DNA of 64,000 nt from Streptococcus salivarius (GTDB lineage: Bacteria; Bacillota; Bacilli; Lactobacillales; Streptococcaceae): the NCBI RefSeq assembly GCF_009738225.1, contig NZ_CP018187.1, forward strand, positions 940,501-1,004,500, read 5' to 3'. The translations under genes were made by a program, and so were the position numbers. Below the pieces are notes generated by a model that worked only from the letters and a program-made list of their open reading frames with translations, searched no databases and was not told the origin of the DNA. Positions 16,271 to 23,838 of this stretch are shown piece by piece; within the stretch, counting starts at the first letter, position 1, and each line of letters begins with the position of its first letter.

Positions 16271-16311
16271 CAAAATAGAATACTGGTGATGTTTAGTATT
16301 CTGTTATCTCA

Positions 16312-16857
16312 TTAATTGGAATTGGCAGTTGTGTCTGTGCTTGATGAAGCTTGTGGGTACTCGTAAGGATTGTTATCAACGTCGTTAACCCACTCATTGC
16401 TCTGATCAGTTGAGCTTGAGTGATTGCTTCCTCCACCAGCACCTGCAGCGAAGGCTGCATCGTGACCTCCACCGCCTCCTCCGTTAGTGGCATAGGAGCC
16501 ATCTTCTGGTCCGCCCCAACCTCGTCCGCCTTCAGTAGGCTTGGACTTTTCTTGATTTCCCTCTTGATGAGTTGTTTGGTTGTTTGTTTTCTGATTTGCT
16601 CCTTGAACTGAAGGAGATGCTTGGTCCTTATTTTCGTCTTTAGCATCTGTCTTATGATCTTCCGTCGAAGTAGCTGTTGATGATTTAGTATTCTCTTTTT
16701 TATGAGATGAGCTGTTTTTTGATGAAAGGCTGTGAGAGATGTGATGCGTTTTTGCTGCTGGCTTTACAGGTTCTTTTAAATGTTTTGATAAAAAACCGAA
16801 GAGAAAGAAGAAAGCTAGCAAAGAGAAGGTGATAATATTATATTTTTTTCTTTTCAA
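16312..16857 (-). CDS. Membrane-anchored or secreted low-complexity protein
   Basis: 181 residues with no family I recognise. Residues 1-25 are a basic start plus a hydrophobic segment (FSLLAFFFLFGFL), a signal anchor without a lipobox. The rest is disordered Ser/Thr/Lys/Asn/Gln-rich sequence, followed by a striking Gly-rich stretch (GGRGWGGPEDGSYATNGGGG) and an acidic Asn/Ser tail. Start is TTG with CGGAG seven bases upstream. It faces the rplS operon and has its own terminator. A surface or wall-associated role is likely; anything more is guesswork. Confidence 0.65.
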   Translation of the reverse strand: MKRKKYNIITFSLLAFFFLFGFLSKHLKEPVKPAAKTHHISHSLSSKNSSSHKKENTKSSTATSTEDHKTDAKDENKDQASPSVQGANQKTNNQTTHQEGNQEKSKPTEGGRGWGGPEDGSYATNGGGGGGHDAAFAAGAGGGSNHSSSTDQSNEWVNDVDNNPYEYPQASSSTDTTANSN

Positions 16858-16903
16858 ATTTGGCTCCGTTCCTAGTCATAGATGAAGAGTTAAAAATAAC
16901 AGT

Positions 16904-16927
16904 AAAAAACCAGGTTTCCCTGGTTCT
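16904..16927 (-). terminator. Terminator of the DUF3042 gene
   Basis: On the minus strand, AACCAGG-GAAA-CCTGGTT followed by TTTT, located six bases after the stop codon. Confidence 0.75.
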
Positions 16928-16932
16928 CATTA

Positions 16933-17109
16933 TTAGCGGCTTACACGACGGCGAGCTGCTTTTTTACGGTTTTCTTCGATGAAAGCCAATTTCTTTTCTT
17001 CTGGTTCGATAATGGTTTTCTTAACTGCGAAGACAGCACCTGCTACAGTAGCAGCAGTTCCGATAACGCCAGTAGCGACACCTTTAGCGAATGAATGTTT
17101 TTTAGCCAT
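16933..17109 (-). CDS. DUF3042 family protein
   Basis: 58 residues: start [20 protein letters not shown], one hydrophobic Gly/Ala-rich segment (about residues 10-30), and a basic C terminus (NRKKAARRR). This is the pattern of the DUF3042 proteins found in Lactobacillales, often next to miaA. GGAGG lies seven bases before the ATG on the minus strand. Function unknown. It is divergent from miaA, and the roughly 75 bases between them must hold both promoters (TATAAT at 17131 on the plus strand). Confidence 0.85.
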   Translation of the reverse strand: MAKKHSFAKGVATGVIGTAATVAGAVFAVKKTIIEPEEKKLAFIEENRKKAARRRVSR

Positions 17110-17130
17110 GAGACTATCCTCCGTATATGT

Positions 17131-17136
17131 TATAAT
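17131..17136 (+). promoter_or_regulatory. -10 box upstream of miaA
   Basis: TATAAT in the divergent miaA/DUF3042 interval; no clear -35, so strength and exact assignment are uncertain. Confidence 0.4.
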
Positions 17137-17184
17137 ATGCTTATATTATCTAAAAAAATATCTAGAATAGCAAGTGAAAACATT

Positions 17185-18096
17185 ATGAAAACCAAACTTA
17201 TTGTAGTAGCTGGTCCTACTGCTGTGGGAAAAACAGCGCTTGGAATTGAATTGGCCAAGCGTTTTAATGGCGAAATTATTTCAGGAGATAGCCAGCAGGT
17301 TTACCGACAATTGAATATAGGAACCGCCAAGGCCACTCCTGAAGAGCAGGCAGCAGCAGTACATCATCTGATTGATGTTCGCGATGTTGATGAGACCTAT
17401 TCAGCTTATGATTTTGTGACAGAGGCAGAGGCTGCCATTACTGATATCGTTAGTCGTGGTAAACTGCCTATTGTAGTAGGAGGAACAGGTCTCTATTTAC
17501 AAAGTCTTTTAGAAGGGTATCACCTAGGGGGACAGGTGGATCAGGAGCAGGTCTTAGCCTATCGCACGGAATTAGAGCAATTATCTGATCAGGAACTTTT
17601 TGAAAAAATTGATAACTTAGGTATTGAGATTAAAGAGATTAACCGTCGGCGTGCTATTAGAGCACTTGAGCTTCATCGTTTTTCGGAGAATCTTGAAAAT
17701 ACTGAGCCGACTTATGATCCCTTTCTTATCGGATTAGATGATGAACGTTCCTTGATTTATGACCGCATCAATACACGAGTAGACAAGATGGTTGAACATG
17801 GTCTCTTGGAAGAGGCCATGTGGTTGTACGATAATTATCCTAATGCCCAGTCAGCTCGTGGTATAGGCTACAAGGAGTTGTTTCCTTATTTTGCTGGGAA
17901 CCAAACCTTGGATGAAGCCTTGGAAAAACTCAAGCAAAATACGCGTCGATTTGCTAAACGGCAATTAACCTGGTTCAGAAATAGAATGACTGTTAAGTTT
18001 TATCAGATTTCTAGTCCAGAATATCCTGAAAATGTCGTTCAAGATCTTGAATTATTTTTAAATGAAAGGGAAGGAGAAAAGGTAGGTCAATCTTAG
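17185..18096 (+). CDS. miaA: tRNA dimethylallyltransferase
   Basis: 303 residues from the chosen ATG. It has the P-loop [11 protein letters not shown] right after the start, [20 protein letters not shown] and the RGIGYKEL segment, all typical of MiaA, which adds a dimethylallyl group to A37 of tRNAs reading UNN codons. The frame is open 30 codons further up, but that extension has no homology-like features and runs into the promoter region, so I start at 17185. No strong SD is visible. The stop is 33 bases before the msrC start. Confidence 0.9.
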   Translation: MKTKLIVVAGPTAVGKTALGIELAKRFNGEIISGDSQQVYRQLNIGTAKATPEEQAAAVHHLIDVRDVDETYSAYDFVTEAEAAITDIVSRGKLPIVVGGTGLYLQSLLEGYHLGGQVDQEQVLAYRTELEQLSDQELFEKIDNLGIEIKEINRRRAIRALELHRFSENLENTEPTYDPFLIGLDDERSLIYDRINTRVDKMVEHGLLEEAMWLYDNYPNAQSARGIGYKELFPYFAGNQTLDEALEKLKQNTRRFAKRQLTWFRNRMTVKFYQISSPEYPENVVQDLELFLNEREGEKVGQS

Positions 18097-18113
18097 TTTT
18101 AAGAACCAATCTT

Positions 18114-18122
18114 TGCTATAAT
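18114..18122 (+). promoter_or_regulatory. Extended -10 promoter overlapping the msrC 5' end
   Basis: TGcTATAAT; the last two bases are the first two of an in-frame ATG (18121). The predicted start of transcription, about seven bases on, coincides with the second ATG at 18130. Confidence 0.5.
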
Positions 18123-18129
18123 GGTAGTT

Positions 18130-18630
18130 ATGACTAACGAAGAAAAAAAATCAGCCTATGAATTAATGCTAGCACAGGCTAAGGTGCTTTTTGCCAATGA
18201 AGACAATGCTTTGGCCAACTTTTCTAATGCCTCAGCTCTCTTGAATACAACCCTGCCAAATTCTGTGTTCACAGGCTTCTACCTGATGGATAATGTCAAG
18301 AATGAGTTAATCCTTGGTCCTTTCCAAGGTAATGTTTCTTGTGTTCGAATTGCCCTAGGTAAGGGTGTTTGTGGCCAGTCTGCAGCTGAAAATAGAACCC
18401 TAATTGTCGAAGATGTCACCAAACACGACAATTACATCGCTTGTGATTCCGCTGCTCGAAGTGAAATTGTTGTACCAATGGTCAAAGATGGCAAATTAGT
18501 TGGTGTTCTCGATTTGGATTCTCACCAAGTAGGAGACTATAACGACCTAGACCAAGATTATCTTGAAGCATTTGTCAAAATTCTACTCGAGAAAACCGAG
18601 CTTACATTTGGAATGTTTGAGGTAAACTAA
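18130..18630 (+). CDS. msrC: Free methionine-(R)-sulfoxide reductase (GAF domain)
   Basis: 166 residues from ATG 18130 (169 if the upstream ATG at 18121 is used). A single GAF domain with the three cysteine regions of fRMsr: VSCVRI, GVCGQSA and [11 protein letters not shown]. It reduces free Met-R-sulfoxide with thioredoxin, protecting against oxidants. Neither ATG has a ribosome binding site, and the -10 TATAAT overlaps the first, so the message is probably leaderless from 18130. Its stop overlaps the dnaX start (TAATG), so the two are co-translated. Confidence 0.85.
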   Translation: MTNEEKKSAYELMLAQAKVLFANEDNALANFSNASALLNTTLPNSVFTGFYLMDNVKNELILGPFQGNVSCVRIALGKGVCGQSAAENRTLIVEDVTKHDNYIACDSAARSEIVVPMVKDGKLVGVLDLDSHQVGDYNDLDQDYLEAFVKILLEKTELTFGMFEVN

Positions 18631-20282
18631 TGTATCAAGCCTTATATCGTAAATACCGTAGTCAGACCTTTGGCGAAATGGTTGGTCAAAAAGTGATTTC
18701 AACCACGCTCAGACAGGCGGTAGAGTCAGGGAAAATCAGTCATGCCTATCTCTTTTCTGGGCCACGTGGTACCGGTAAAACCAGTGCGGCGAAAATCTTT
18801 GCCAAGGCTATGAACTGTCCTAATCAAGTTGATGGTGAGCCTTGTAATCACTGCGATATTTGTCGCGATATTACTAACGGAAGTCTCGAAGATGTGATTG
18901 AAATTGATGCGGCTTCCAACAACGGTGTGGATGAGATTCGTGAAATCCGTGACAAATCGACCTATGCCCCAAGTCGTGCGACTCACAAGGTCTATATTAT
19001 CGACGAAGTTCACATGCTTTCGACAGGTGCCTTCAATGCTCTTTTGAAGACTTTGGAGGAGCCAACTGAAAATGTGGTCTTTATCCTAGCGACCACTGAA
19101 TTACATAAGATTCCTGCAACCATCCTCTCTCGTGTCCAACGTTTTGAGTTTAAATCGATCAAGCAGGGAGCTATTAAAGAGCATTTGGCTTCAATTCTGG
19201 AAAAAGAAGGATTAACCTTTGATGATGAGGCTTTGACCATTATTGCTCGTCGTGCGGAAGGTGGTATGCGTGATGCTTTGTCAATCTTAGACCAAGCACT
19301 GAGTCTATCTCCTGACAATCATGTCAGCCAAGCCGTAGCTGAAGAAATCACTGGTTCTATTGGTTTAACAGCCCTAGACAGTTTTGTCGCTAATGTTCGC
19401 AATCAAGAGACTACGCAAGCTTTATCAAATCTCGAAATTCTCTTTGATAGTGGCAAGTCTATGAGCCGTTTTGCGACGGATCTCTTGGAGTATTTCCGTG
19501 ATCTTTTGATTGTCAAAGCGGGCGGAGAGAACAGTCACCATAGTCCCCTTTTTGAGGAGAATCTTTCTCTGGAGCAAGACCGACTTTTCCAATTGATTGA
19601 CTTGGTTACAAGTGCCTTGCCAGAAATTAAAACTGGAACACATCCTAAAATCTATGCGGAAATGCTGACTATAAAATTGTCAGAGACTCATACTCAGGTT
19701 TCACAAGAAATTTCAGGGAATTTGCAAGAAGAGTTAGATAGTCTTCGTCGCGAGGTAGAAGGTCTACGTAAAGCTCTTAAAGAGGGCAAAGTCCAAGGAG
19801 AAGTAGCACCAACTCGAAAAGTCAAACCTGCTTATCAGTACAAGGTGGATCGTGAAAAGATTCTCACTATTATGCGTGAAACTATGGAAAATCCTCAGAA
19901 ATCCCGCCAGTGTCTGGATGCCCTAAAGGCAACTTGGCCTGAAATCTTGGATTCAATTAGTCCACAAAATAGGGCACTTTTGAATGGCTCCGAGCCTGTA
20001 TTAGCCAATCAGGAAAATGCCATCCTAGCCTTTAATGCTGCCTTTAATGCTGAACAGGTCATGAAACGCAGTGATCTCAATGATATGTTTGGTAATATCA
20101 TGAGTTCAGCTGCCGGTTTCTCACCTAATATTATGGCTGTTCCAAAAGCAGAATTTGAAAAACTCCGAACAGAATTTGCACGTAGCCTCAAATCCAAAGA
20201 AGAATTGGAAAAAGAAGATCGTGAAGAGTATATCCCTCAAGAACTCGAGTTTCTCTCTGATGTAGTAGAAATAGAGGACTAA
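18630..20282 (+). CDS. dnaX: DNA polymerase III subunit gamma/tau
   Basis: 550 residues. The AAA+ clamp-loader ATPase occupies about residues 1-370: Walker A GPRGTGKTS, zinc cysteines CNHCDIC, DEVHMLS Walker B and sensor SRVQRF. A DNA polymerase III tau-like region follows. It loads the sliding clamp and couples the polymerases at the fork. The start overlaps the msrC stop. I saw no obvious slippery A-run for gamma production. The stop codon is immediately followed by the tandem repeat region. Confidence 0.95.
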   Translation: MYQALYRKYRSQTFGEMVGQKVISTTLRQAVESGKISHAYLFSGPRGTGKTSAAKIFAKAMNCPNQVDGEPCNHCDICRDITNGSLEDVIEIDAASNNGVDEIREIRDKSTYAPSRATHKVYIIDEVHMLSTGAFNALLKTLEEPTENVVFILATTELHKIPATILSRVQRFEFKSIKQGAIKEHLASILEKEGLTFDDEALTIIARRAEGGMRDALSILDQALSLSPDNHVSQAVAEEITGSIGLTALDSFVANVRNQETTQALSNLEILFDSGKSMSRFATDLLEYFRDLLIVKAGGENSHHSPLFEENLSLEQDRLFQLIDLVTSALPEIKTGTHPKIYAEMLTIKLSETHTQVSQEISGNLQEELDSLRREVEGLRKALKEGKVQGEVAPTRKVKPAYQYKVDREKILTIMRETMENPQKSRQCLDALKATWPEILDSISPQNRALLNGSEPVLANQENAILAFNAAFNAEQVMKRSDLNDMFGNIMSSAAGFSPNIMAVPKAEFEKLRTEFARSLKSKEELEKEDREEYIPQELEFLSDVVEIED

Positions 20283-20285
20283 AAA

Positions 20286-20490
20286 GGTCCAGTGGACCTT
20301 TTTAGGTCCGAGCCAAGAAATGCAAAAGCGAGGATGTCCAGTGGACCTTTTTAGGTCCGAGCCTAGAAATAAGAAAGCGAGGAAGGTCCATTGGACCTTT
20401 TTAGGTCCGAGCCTAGAAATAAGAAAGCGAGGAAGGTCCATTGGACCTTTTTAGGTCCGAGCCAAGAAACACAAAAGCGAGGATGTCCAG
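20286..20490 (+). repeat. 49-50 bp tandem repeat, four full units and a partial fifth
   Basis: Units begin at about 20287, 20336, 20386, 20436 and 20485. Each full unit contains GTCCA-N-TGGACC, then TTTTTAGGTCCGAGCC, then a short variable piece and AAGCGAGGA. The GGACC block can pair backward (GGTCCANTGGACC) or forward (GGACCTTTTTAGGTCC), so each unit can form two mutually exclusive hairpins. Units 3 and 4 are identical. The first unit starts 4 bases after dnaX and can serve as its terminator. Confidence 0.9.
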
Positions 20491-20538
20491 TGTAATTTGA
20501 TAGATTTCTGAAGCTGTTCCATCCTTGTAAAAATGAAA

Positions 20539-20566
20539 AGAGCCTAGACTGCTTGTACTAGGCTCT
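20539..20566 (-). terminator. Terminator of birA (minus strand)
   Basis: AGAGCCTAG / CTAGGCTCT stem; the T-rich tail (TTTTCATTTTT) is on the minus strand, so it serves the gene transcribed from the right. Its descending arm overlaps the plus-strand -35 below. Confidence 0.65.
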
Positions 20567-20581
20567 ATCTATTGATATAAT
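20553..20581 (+). promoter_or_regulatory. Promoter of the small membrane protein gene
   Basis: TTGTAC, 17 bases including TGa, TATAAT. The ATG begins six bases after the -10, at the expected transcription start. Confidence 0.65.
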
Positions 20582-20587
20582 AATCTT

Positions 20588-20773
20588 ATGATTCAACAAA
20601 TTTTGTTTATTACGCTTGAAACTATTTTTGAAACGGTTTGTTTTAATTACAGTTTACAGCACGGCTATTACTTTTTTACAGCCTTTTTTGGTTATTTATT
20701 GTTTCGTCGTCTTTGGACAACCTATGTTGTTTCACGCATTGCGCGTGCAGCCGACAAGTCTACCAAGAAGTAA
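20588..20773 (+). CDS. Small membrane protein (DUF3272-like)
   Basis: 61 residues with one long or two short hydrophobic segments (residues about 3-45) and a basic tail. It resembles the small DUF3272-type membrane proteins of streptococci, but I am not sure of the family. There is no ribosome binding site; the promoter -10 ends six bases before the ATG, pointing to leaderless translation. The 3' end overlaps the convergent birA gene by 14 bases. Confidence 0.6.
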   Translation: MIQQILFITLETIFETVCFNYSLQHGYYFFTAFFGYLLFRRLWTTYVVSRIARAADKSTKK

Positions 20774-21698
20774 GGCTCACTTCGCCAGCACTCAGCCATT
20801 TTTCCTGACCATCATCAGTAAGAACGAGAAGTTGGCCCTTATCGCCAATTTCCTTGGCAATACCAGTATAAGTCCTTCCAGCTTGTTCAAAGGTCACTTG
20901 TTTGTCTAAAACGAGGGACTTTTCTTTATAGACTTTGACCAAATCGCTAGTAGGAACGGTTAAAAAGAGTTTCCAAATTTCTGAAATGAGCTGGTTTCGA
21001 GTGATGCTTGGTTTTTTAGAAGTAAAAAGACTAGTAGCTTTATTAGCTAACTCTTCAGGAAAATCACTGATTGAGAAGTTAAGCCCAACCCCGATAATGA
21101 CATCTGTGATGCGACCAGATTCGATAGAACTAATGGCTTCGGTAAGGATACCAGCCATTTTTTTGTTGTTGAGGTAGATGTCATTAACCCATTTGATTTC
21201 TGTATTGATGCCAGTTAGACGCTGGATAGCTTTGACAATAGCAGCTGCCGCCATCATCGTATAAGGTGGTAACTCCTCAAAATGACAGTTGGGCTTTAAG
21301 TGGATACTCATGTAGATACCACCTTGTGGACTGGCAAAGAAGTGACGTTCAAATCGTCCTTTGGCTGCCTTTTGACTTGATGCCAGGTAAAGTGCAGGCG
21401 TCGGATTATTCTTTTCCATGCCATGTTTAGCATCTAGTTGGGTAGAGTTAGAATCTGGATTAAAGTAGACTGGAATGTTGAGTTGCTTAGAGATGTCTTG
21501 AGGAAGAAGAATATCTCCCTTTTCTAAATAGTAGCCTTTCTTGCGGACACTGGTAATGTCAATTCCTTGTTCTTGAAGTGTTTGAATTGCCTTCCAAATG
21601 GCTGTCCGTGAGACACCAAGGCTTTTAGCCAAGCTCTCTCCCGTTACAAAGTCAGGACTCTTCGATAAGATGTCATAAACGTGTTCATAAGTTTTCAT
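20760..21698 (-). CDS. birA: Biotin-protein ligase / biotin operon repressor
   Basis: 312 residues. An N-terminal winged HTH (about residues 1-60, GESLAKSLGVSRTAIWKAI) precedes the biotin ligase domain and a C-terminal SH3-like domain (WLSAGEVSL at the end). The ligase joins biotin to acetyl-CoA carboxylase and other carboxylases via biotinyl-AMP; the HTH implies repressor function. On the minus strand, TATACT lies exactly six bases before the ATG and no good SD is present, so this transcript may also be leaderless. Confidence 0.9.
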   Translation of the reverse strand: MKTYEHVYDILSKSPDFVTGESLAKSLGVSRTAIWKAIQTLQEQGIDITSVRKKGYYLEKGDILLPQDISKQLNIPVYFNPDSNSTQLDAKHGMEKNNPTPALYLASSQKAAKGRFERHFFASPQGGIYMSIHLKPNCHFEELPPYTMMAAAAIVKAIQRLTGINTEIKWVNDIYLNNKKMAGILTEAISSIESGRITDVIIGVGLNFSISDFPEELANKATSLFTSKKPSITRNQLISEIWKLFLTVPTSDLVKVYKEKSLVLDKQVTFEQAGRTYTGIAKEIGDKGQLLVLTDDGQEKWLSAGEVSLTSW

Positions 21699-21795
21699 AT
21701 CCTAAGTATAATACAAAAGATGGTAAAATGCTCACTATAAATTATTGATAAGGCTTGATAATAAATAACTATATGACTAGACTGAAAAAACATGA

Positions 21796-21801
21796 TATAA
21801 T
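21796..21801 (+). promoter_or_regulatory. Promoter -10 of metK
   Basis: TATAAT with a TGa extension; ATGACT at 21773-21778 is a fair -35 with 17-base spacing. Transcription should start near 21808, just before the SAM leader. Confidence 0.6.
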
Positions 21802-21807
21802 GGAAGG

Positions 21808-21980
21808 TAGTTATTAAGTCCCGATAAGGCAACAGTCATCCTAGAGTTGGCTGTTGGTTCTTTGTAACTTTTTAACGGCGTCTAGCTCCGTTAGGAGTAT
21901 AGCGTTTTACCTATTAGGAGACGGTTAAATCCGTGCTATCTAATACTATTTTTCATATTAAAAGGGGGACATTTTATATG
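21808..21980 (+). promoter_or_regulatory. SMK-type (SAM-III) riboswitch leader of metK
   Basis: The leader begins GTTATTAAGTCCC. GTCCC (21818-21822) is complementary to GGGAC in the ribosome binding site (GGGGGAC, 21964-21970), the anti-SD/SD pairing that SAM stabilises in SMK boxes of lactic acid bacteria. The alternative pairing is also present: GTTATTAAG (21810-21818) with CTTTGTAAC (21860-21868). Between them are a CAACAG / CTGTTG stem and a long linker with AACGG / CCGTT and ACGG / CCGT hairpins. Translation of SAM synthetase would be shut off when SAM is high. Confidence 0.75.
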
Positions 21981-23171
21981 TCAGAACGTAAACTTTTCAC
22001 GTCTGAATCAGTATCTGAGGGGCATCCAGATAAAATTGCAGACCAAATTTCGGATGCCATTCTTGATGCGATTTTAGCAGAAGATCCAGATGCACACGTT
22101 GCAGCAGAAACTGCTGTCTACACTGGTTCTGTCCATGTTTTCGGTGAAGTTTCTACAACAGCTTATGTGGACATTAACCGTGTGGTTCGTGATACTATCG
22201 CTGAAATTGGTTATAACAATGCAGAATATGGCTTTGCGGCAGAATCTGTAGGGGTTCACCCATCATTGATTGAACAATCTCCAGATATTGCTCAAGGTGT
22301 CAATGAAGCACTTGAAGTTCGTGGAACTGGTGATCAAGATCCACTTGATCTTATCGGAGCTGGTGACCAAGGTTTGATGTTTGGTTTTGCTATTGACGAA
22401 ACTCCTGAGTTTATGCCACTTCCAGTTAGCCTCTCACATAAATTGGTTAAAAAATTGGCAGATTTGCGTAAATCTGGTGAGATTTCATACCTTCGTCCAG
22501 ATGCTAAATCTCAGGTTACCGTTGAGTATGATGAGAATGACCAACCAGTACGTGTTGATACAGTCGTTATCTCAACGCAACACGATCCTGAAGCGACTAA
22601 CGACCAAATTCGTCAAGATGTCATTGAAAAAGTCATTAAGGCAGTTATTCCAGCCGAATACTTGGATGATGAGACTAAGTTCTTTATCAACCCAACAGGT
22701 CGTTTTGTTATCGGAGGACCTCAAGGGGACTCTGGTTTGACTGGTCGTAAGATCATTGTTGATACTTATGGTGGCTACTCAAGACACGGTGGTGGTGCCT
22801 TCTCAGGTAAGGATGCCACTAAGGTTGACCGTTCAGCTTCATATGCAGCTCGCTACATTGCCAAAAACATCGTAGCTGCTGGTCTTGCTAAGAAAGCAGA
22901 AGTACAATTGGCTTATGCTATCGGTGTTGCTAACCCTGTGTCTGTCCGTGTTGATACTTTCGGAACGGCGACAGTTGCTGAAAGTAAACTTGAAGCTGCT
23001 GTCCGCGATCTCTTTGACTTGCGTCCGGCAGGTATCATTCAAATGCTGGATCTTAAACGTCCTATCTATCGTCAAACAGCGGCCTATGGTCACATGGGAC
23101 GTACGGACATCGATCTTCCATGGGAAAAATTGGACAAGGTAGATGCCCTCAAAGCGGCTGTAGAAGCTTAA
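21978..23171 (+). CDS. metK: S-adenosylmethionine synthetase
   Basis: 397 residues from ATG 21978. Motifs: [17 protein letters not shown] at the start, [23 protein letters not shown] and GGGAFSGKD. It makes SAM from methionine and ATP. The frame is open 15 codons further upstream, but that part overlaps the riboswitch; the GGGGGA ribosome binding site fixes ATG 21978. Expression is probably controlled by the leader at the level of translation. Confidence 0.96.
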   Translation: MSERKLFTSESVSEGHPDKIADQISDAILDAILAEDPDAHVAAETAVYTGSVHVFGEVSTTAYVDINRVVRDTIAEIGYNNAEYGFAAESVGVHPSLIEQSPDIAQGVNEALEVRGTGDQDPLDLIGAGDQGLMFGFAIDETPEFMPLPVSLSHKLVKKLADLRKSGEISYLRPDAKSQVTVEYDENDQPVRVDTVVISTQHDPEATNDQIRQDVIEKVIKAVIPAEYLDDETKFFINPTGRFVIGGPQGDSGLTGRKIIVDTYGGYSRHGGGAFSGKDATKVDRSASYAARYIAKNIVAAGLAKKAEVQLAYAIGVANPVSVRVDTFGTATVAESKLEAAVRDLFDLRPAGIIQMLDLKRPIYRQTAAYGHMGRTDIDLPWEKLDKVDALKAAVEA

Positions 23172-23211
23172 AAAGATTTAATATTACTTTCAATTTAATA
23201 ATATCAAAGTA

Positions 23212-23245
23212 ACAGAATTTAATTTTTTTGAATTCTGTTTTTTTG
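23212..23245 (+). terminator. Terminator after metK
   Basis: ACAGAATT / AATTCTGT stem-loop followed by seven Ts. Confidence 0.8.
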
Positions 23246-23369
23246 TTTTGAAAATAAATAATATGAATTTTCTGACTTTAAACACTTGTAAAGCCTATGG
23301 ATTGAGTGATTTAAGGATAAAAACTACTAGCTATAGATAAATTCTTTTGGTGAAAACCTTTGAAAGGAG

Positions 23370-23397
23370 TTGAAAAATAAGAATAAATTGCTATAAT
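23370..23397 (+). promoter_or_regulatory. Promoter of the Pel-like operon
   Basis: TTGAAA, 16 bases including TGc, TATAAT: a strong extended -10 promoter about 440 bases before the first gene of the operon. Confidence 0.6.
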
Positions 23398-23403
23398 AAA
23401 AGT

Positions 23404-23838
23404 GACGATGTAATTATAAAACTAGAGTCATTTTAGATTGATAGAGTAAGAAGAAATACCTTTAAATAAGGTTTAACAGGTGTTAGATAATCTAAAGTGA
23501 TCTGGTTAGTTTGTGATTTCTTGGGGAAGCTAATCAACATAACAAGATATTTAGTTAGTCAATTTAATCTATTCTTTAATAATATTAATTTACGTTAATG
23601 TTTATTTAGGATGATCTTGTTCTTTCTTATATTTTTAAAATCTTTAAGAATCTTCGAAAGAGATTCAGATGAGAGTTACGTGCTCACTCATTGGGGAGGA
23701 GGCCATAACTTTCAAAGAGCTTTCTTAAGAAAGGCATTACATGGTGGTCTTGAGATTATTGGGAAATACTTGAGACTAATGATTAGAATGGGTAGAGAGT
23801 GTAGTTAAGGGGACACTCTTAAAAGTGGGGAGAAGTTT
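23404..23838 (+). promoter_or_regulatory. Long 5' untranslated leader of the Pel-like operon
   Basis: About 435 bases of AT-rich sequence without a convincing gene. It contains small hairpins (ACCTT / AAGGT, TTAGAT / ATCTAA, GAATCT / AGATTC) and, just before the pelD ribosome binding site, AGAGTGT (23796-23802) pairing with ACACTCT (23813-23819), of which CACT can alternatively pair with AGTG (23824-23827) next to the SD GGGGAGAAG. It is a candidate regulatory RNA; I cannot assign a known class. Confidence 0.4.

Larger units (their letters stand above)
16065..16311. other. Gene-free stretch after tRNA-Arg
   Basis: About 250 AT-rich bases with no convincing ORF. It holds GTCCACATTTG, the kind of motif seen beside integrase ends, and two terminator hairpins. 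I saw no second copy of the tRNA 3' end here, so there is no attR in this stretch. Confidence 0.4.

Noticed and set aside
20121..20441. 106-codon minus-strand ORF over the 50-bp repeat
   Set aside because: It is mainly the complement of dnaX plus the repeat array; it has no SD, and the repeat unit is not a multiple of three, so the apparent repeated peptide is a by-product.
20286..20490. CRISPR-like array
   Set aside because: Units are contiguous and nearly identical over their full length, without variable spacers, and no cas genes are present.
23611..23808. 65-codon ORF in the leader of the Pel-like operon
   Set aside because: AGG is directly against the ATG so there is no usable SD, composition is poor, and it lies over leader structures. 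It could be a remnant but I cannot support a gene.
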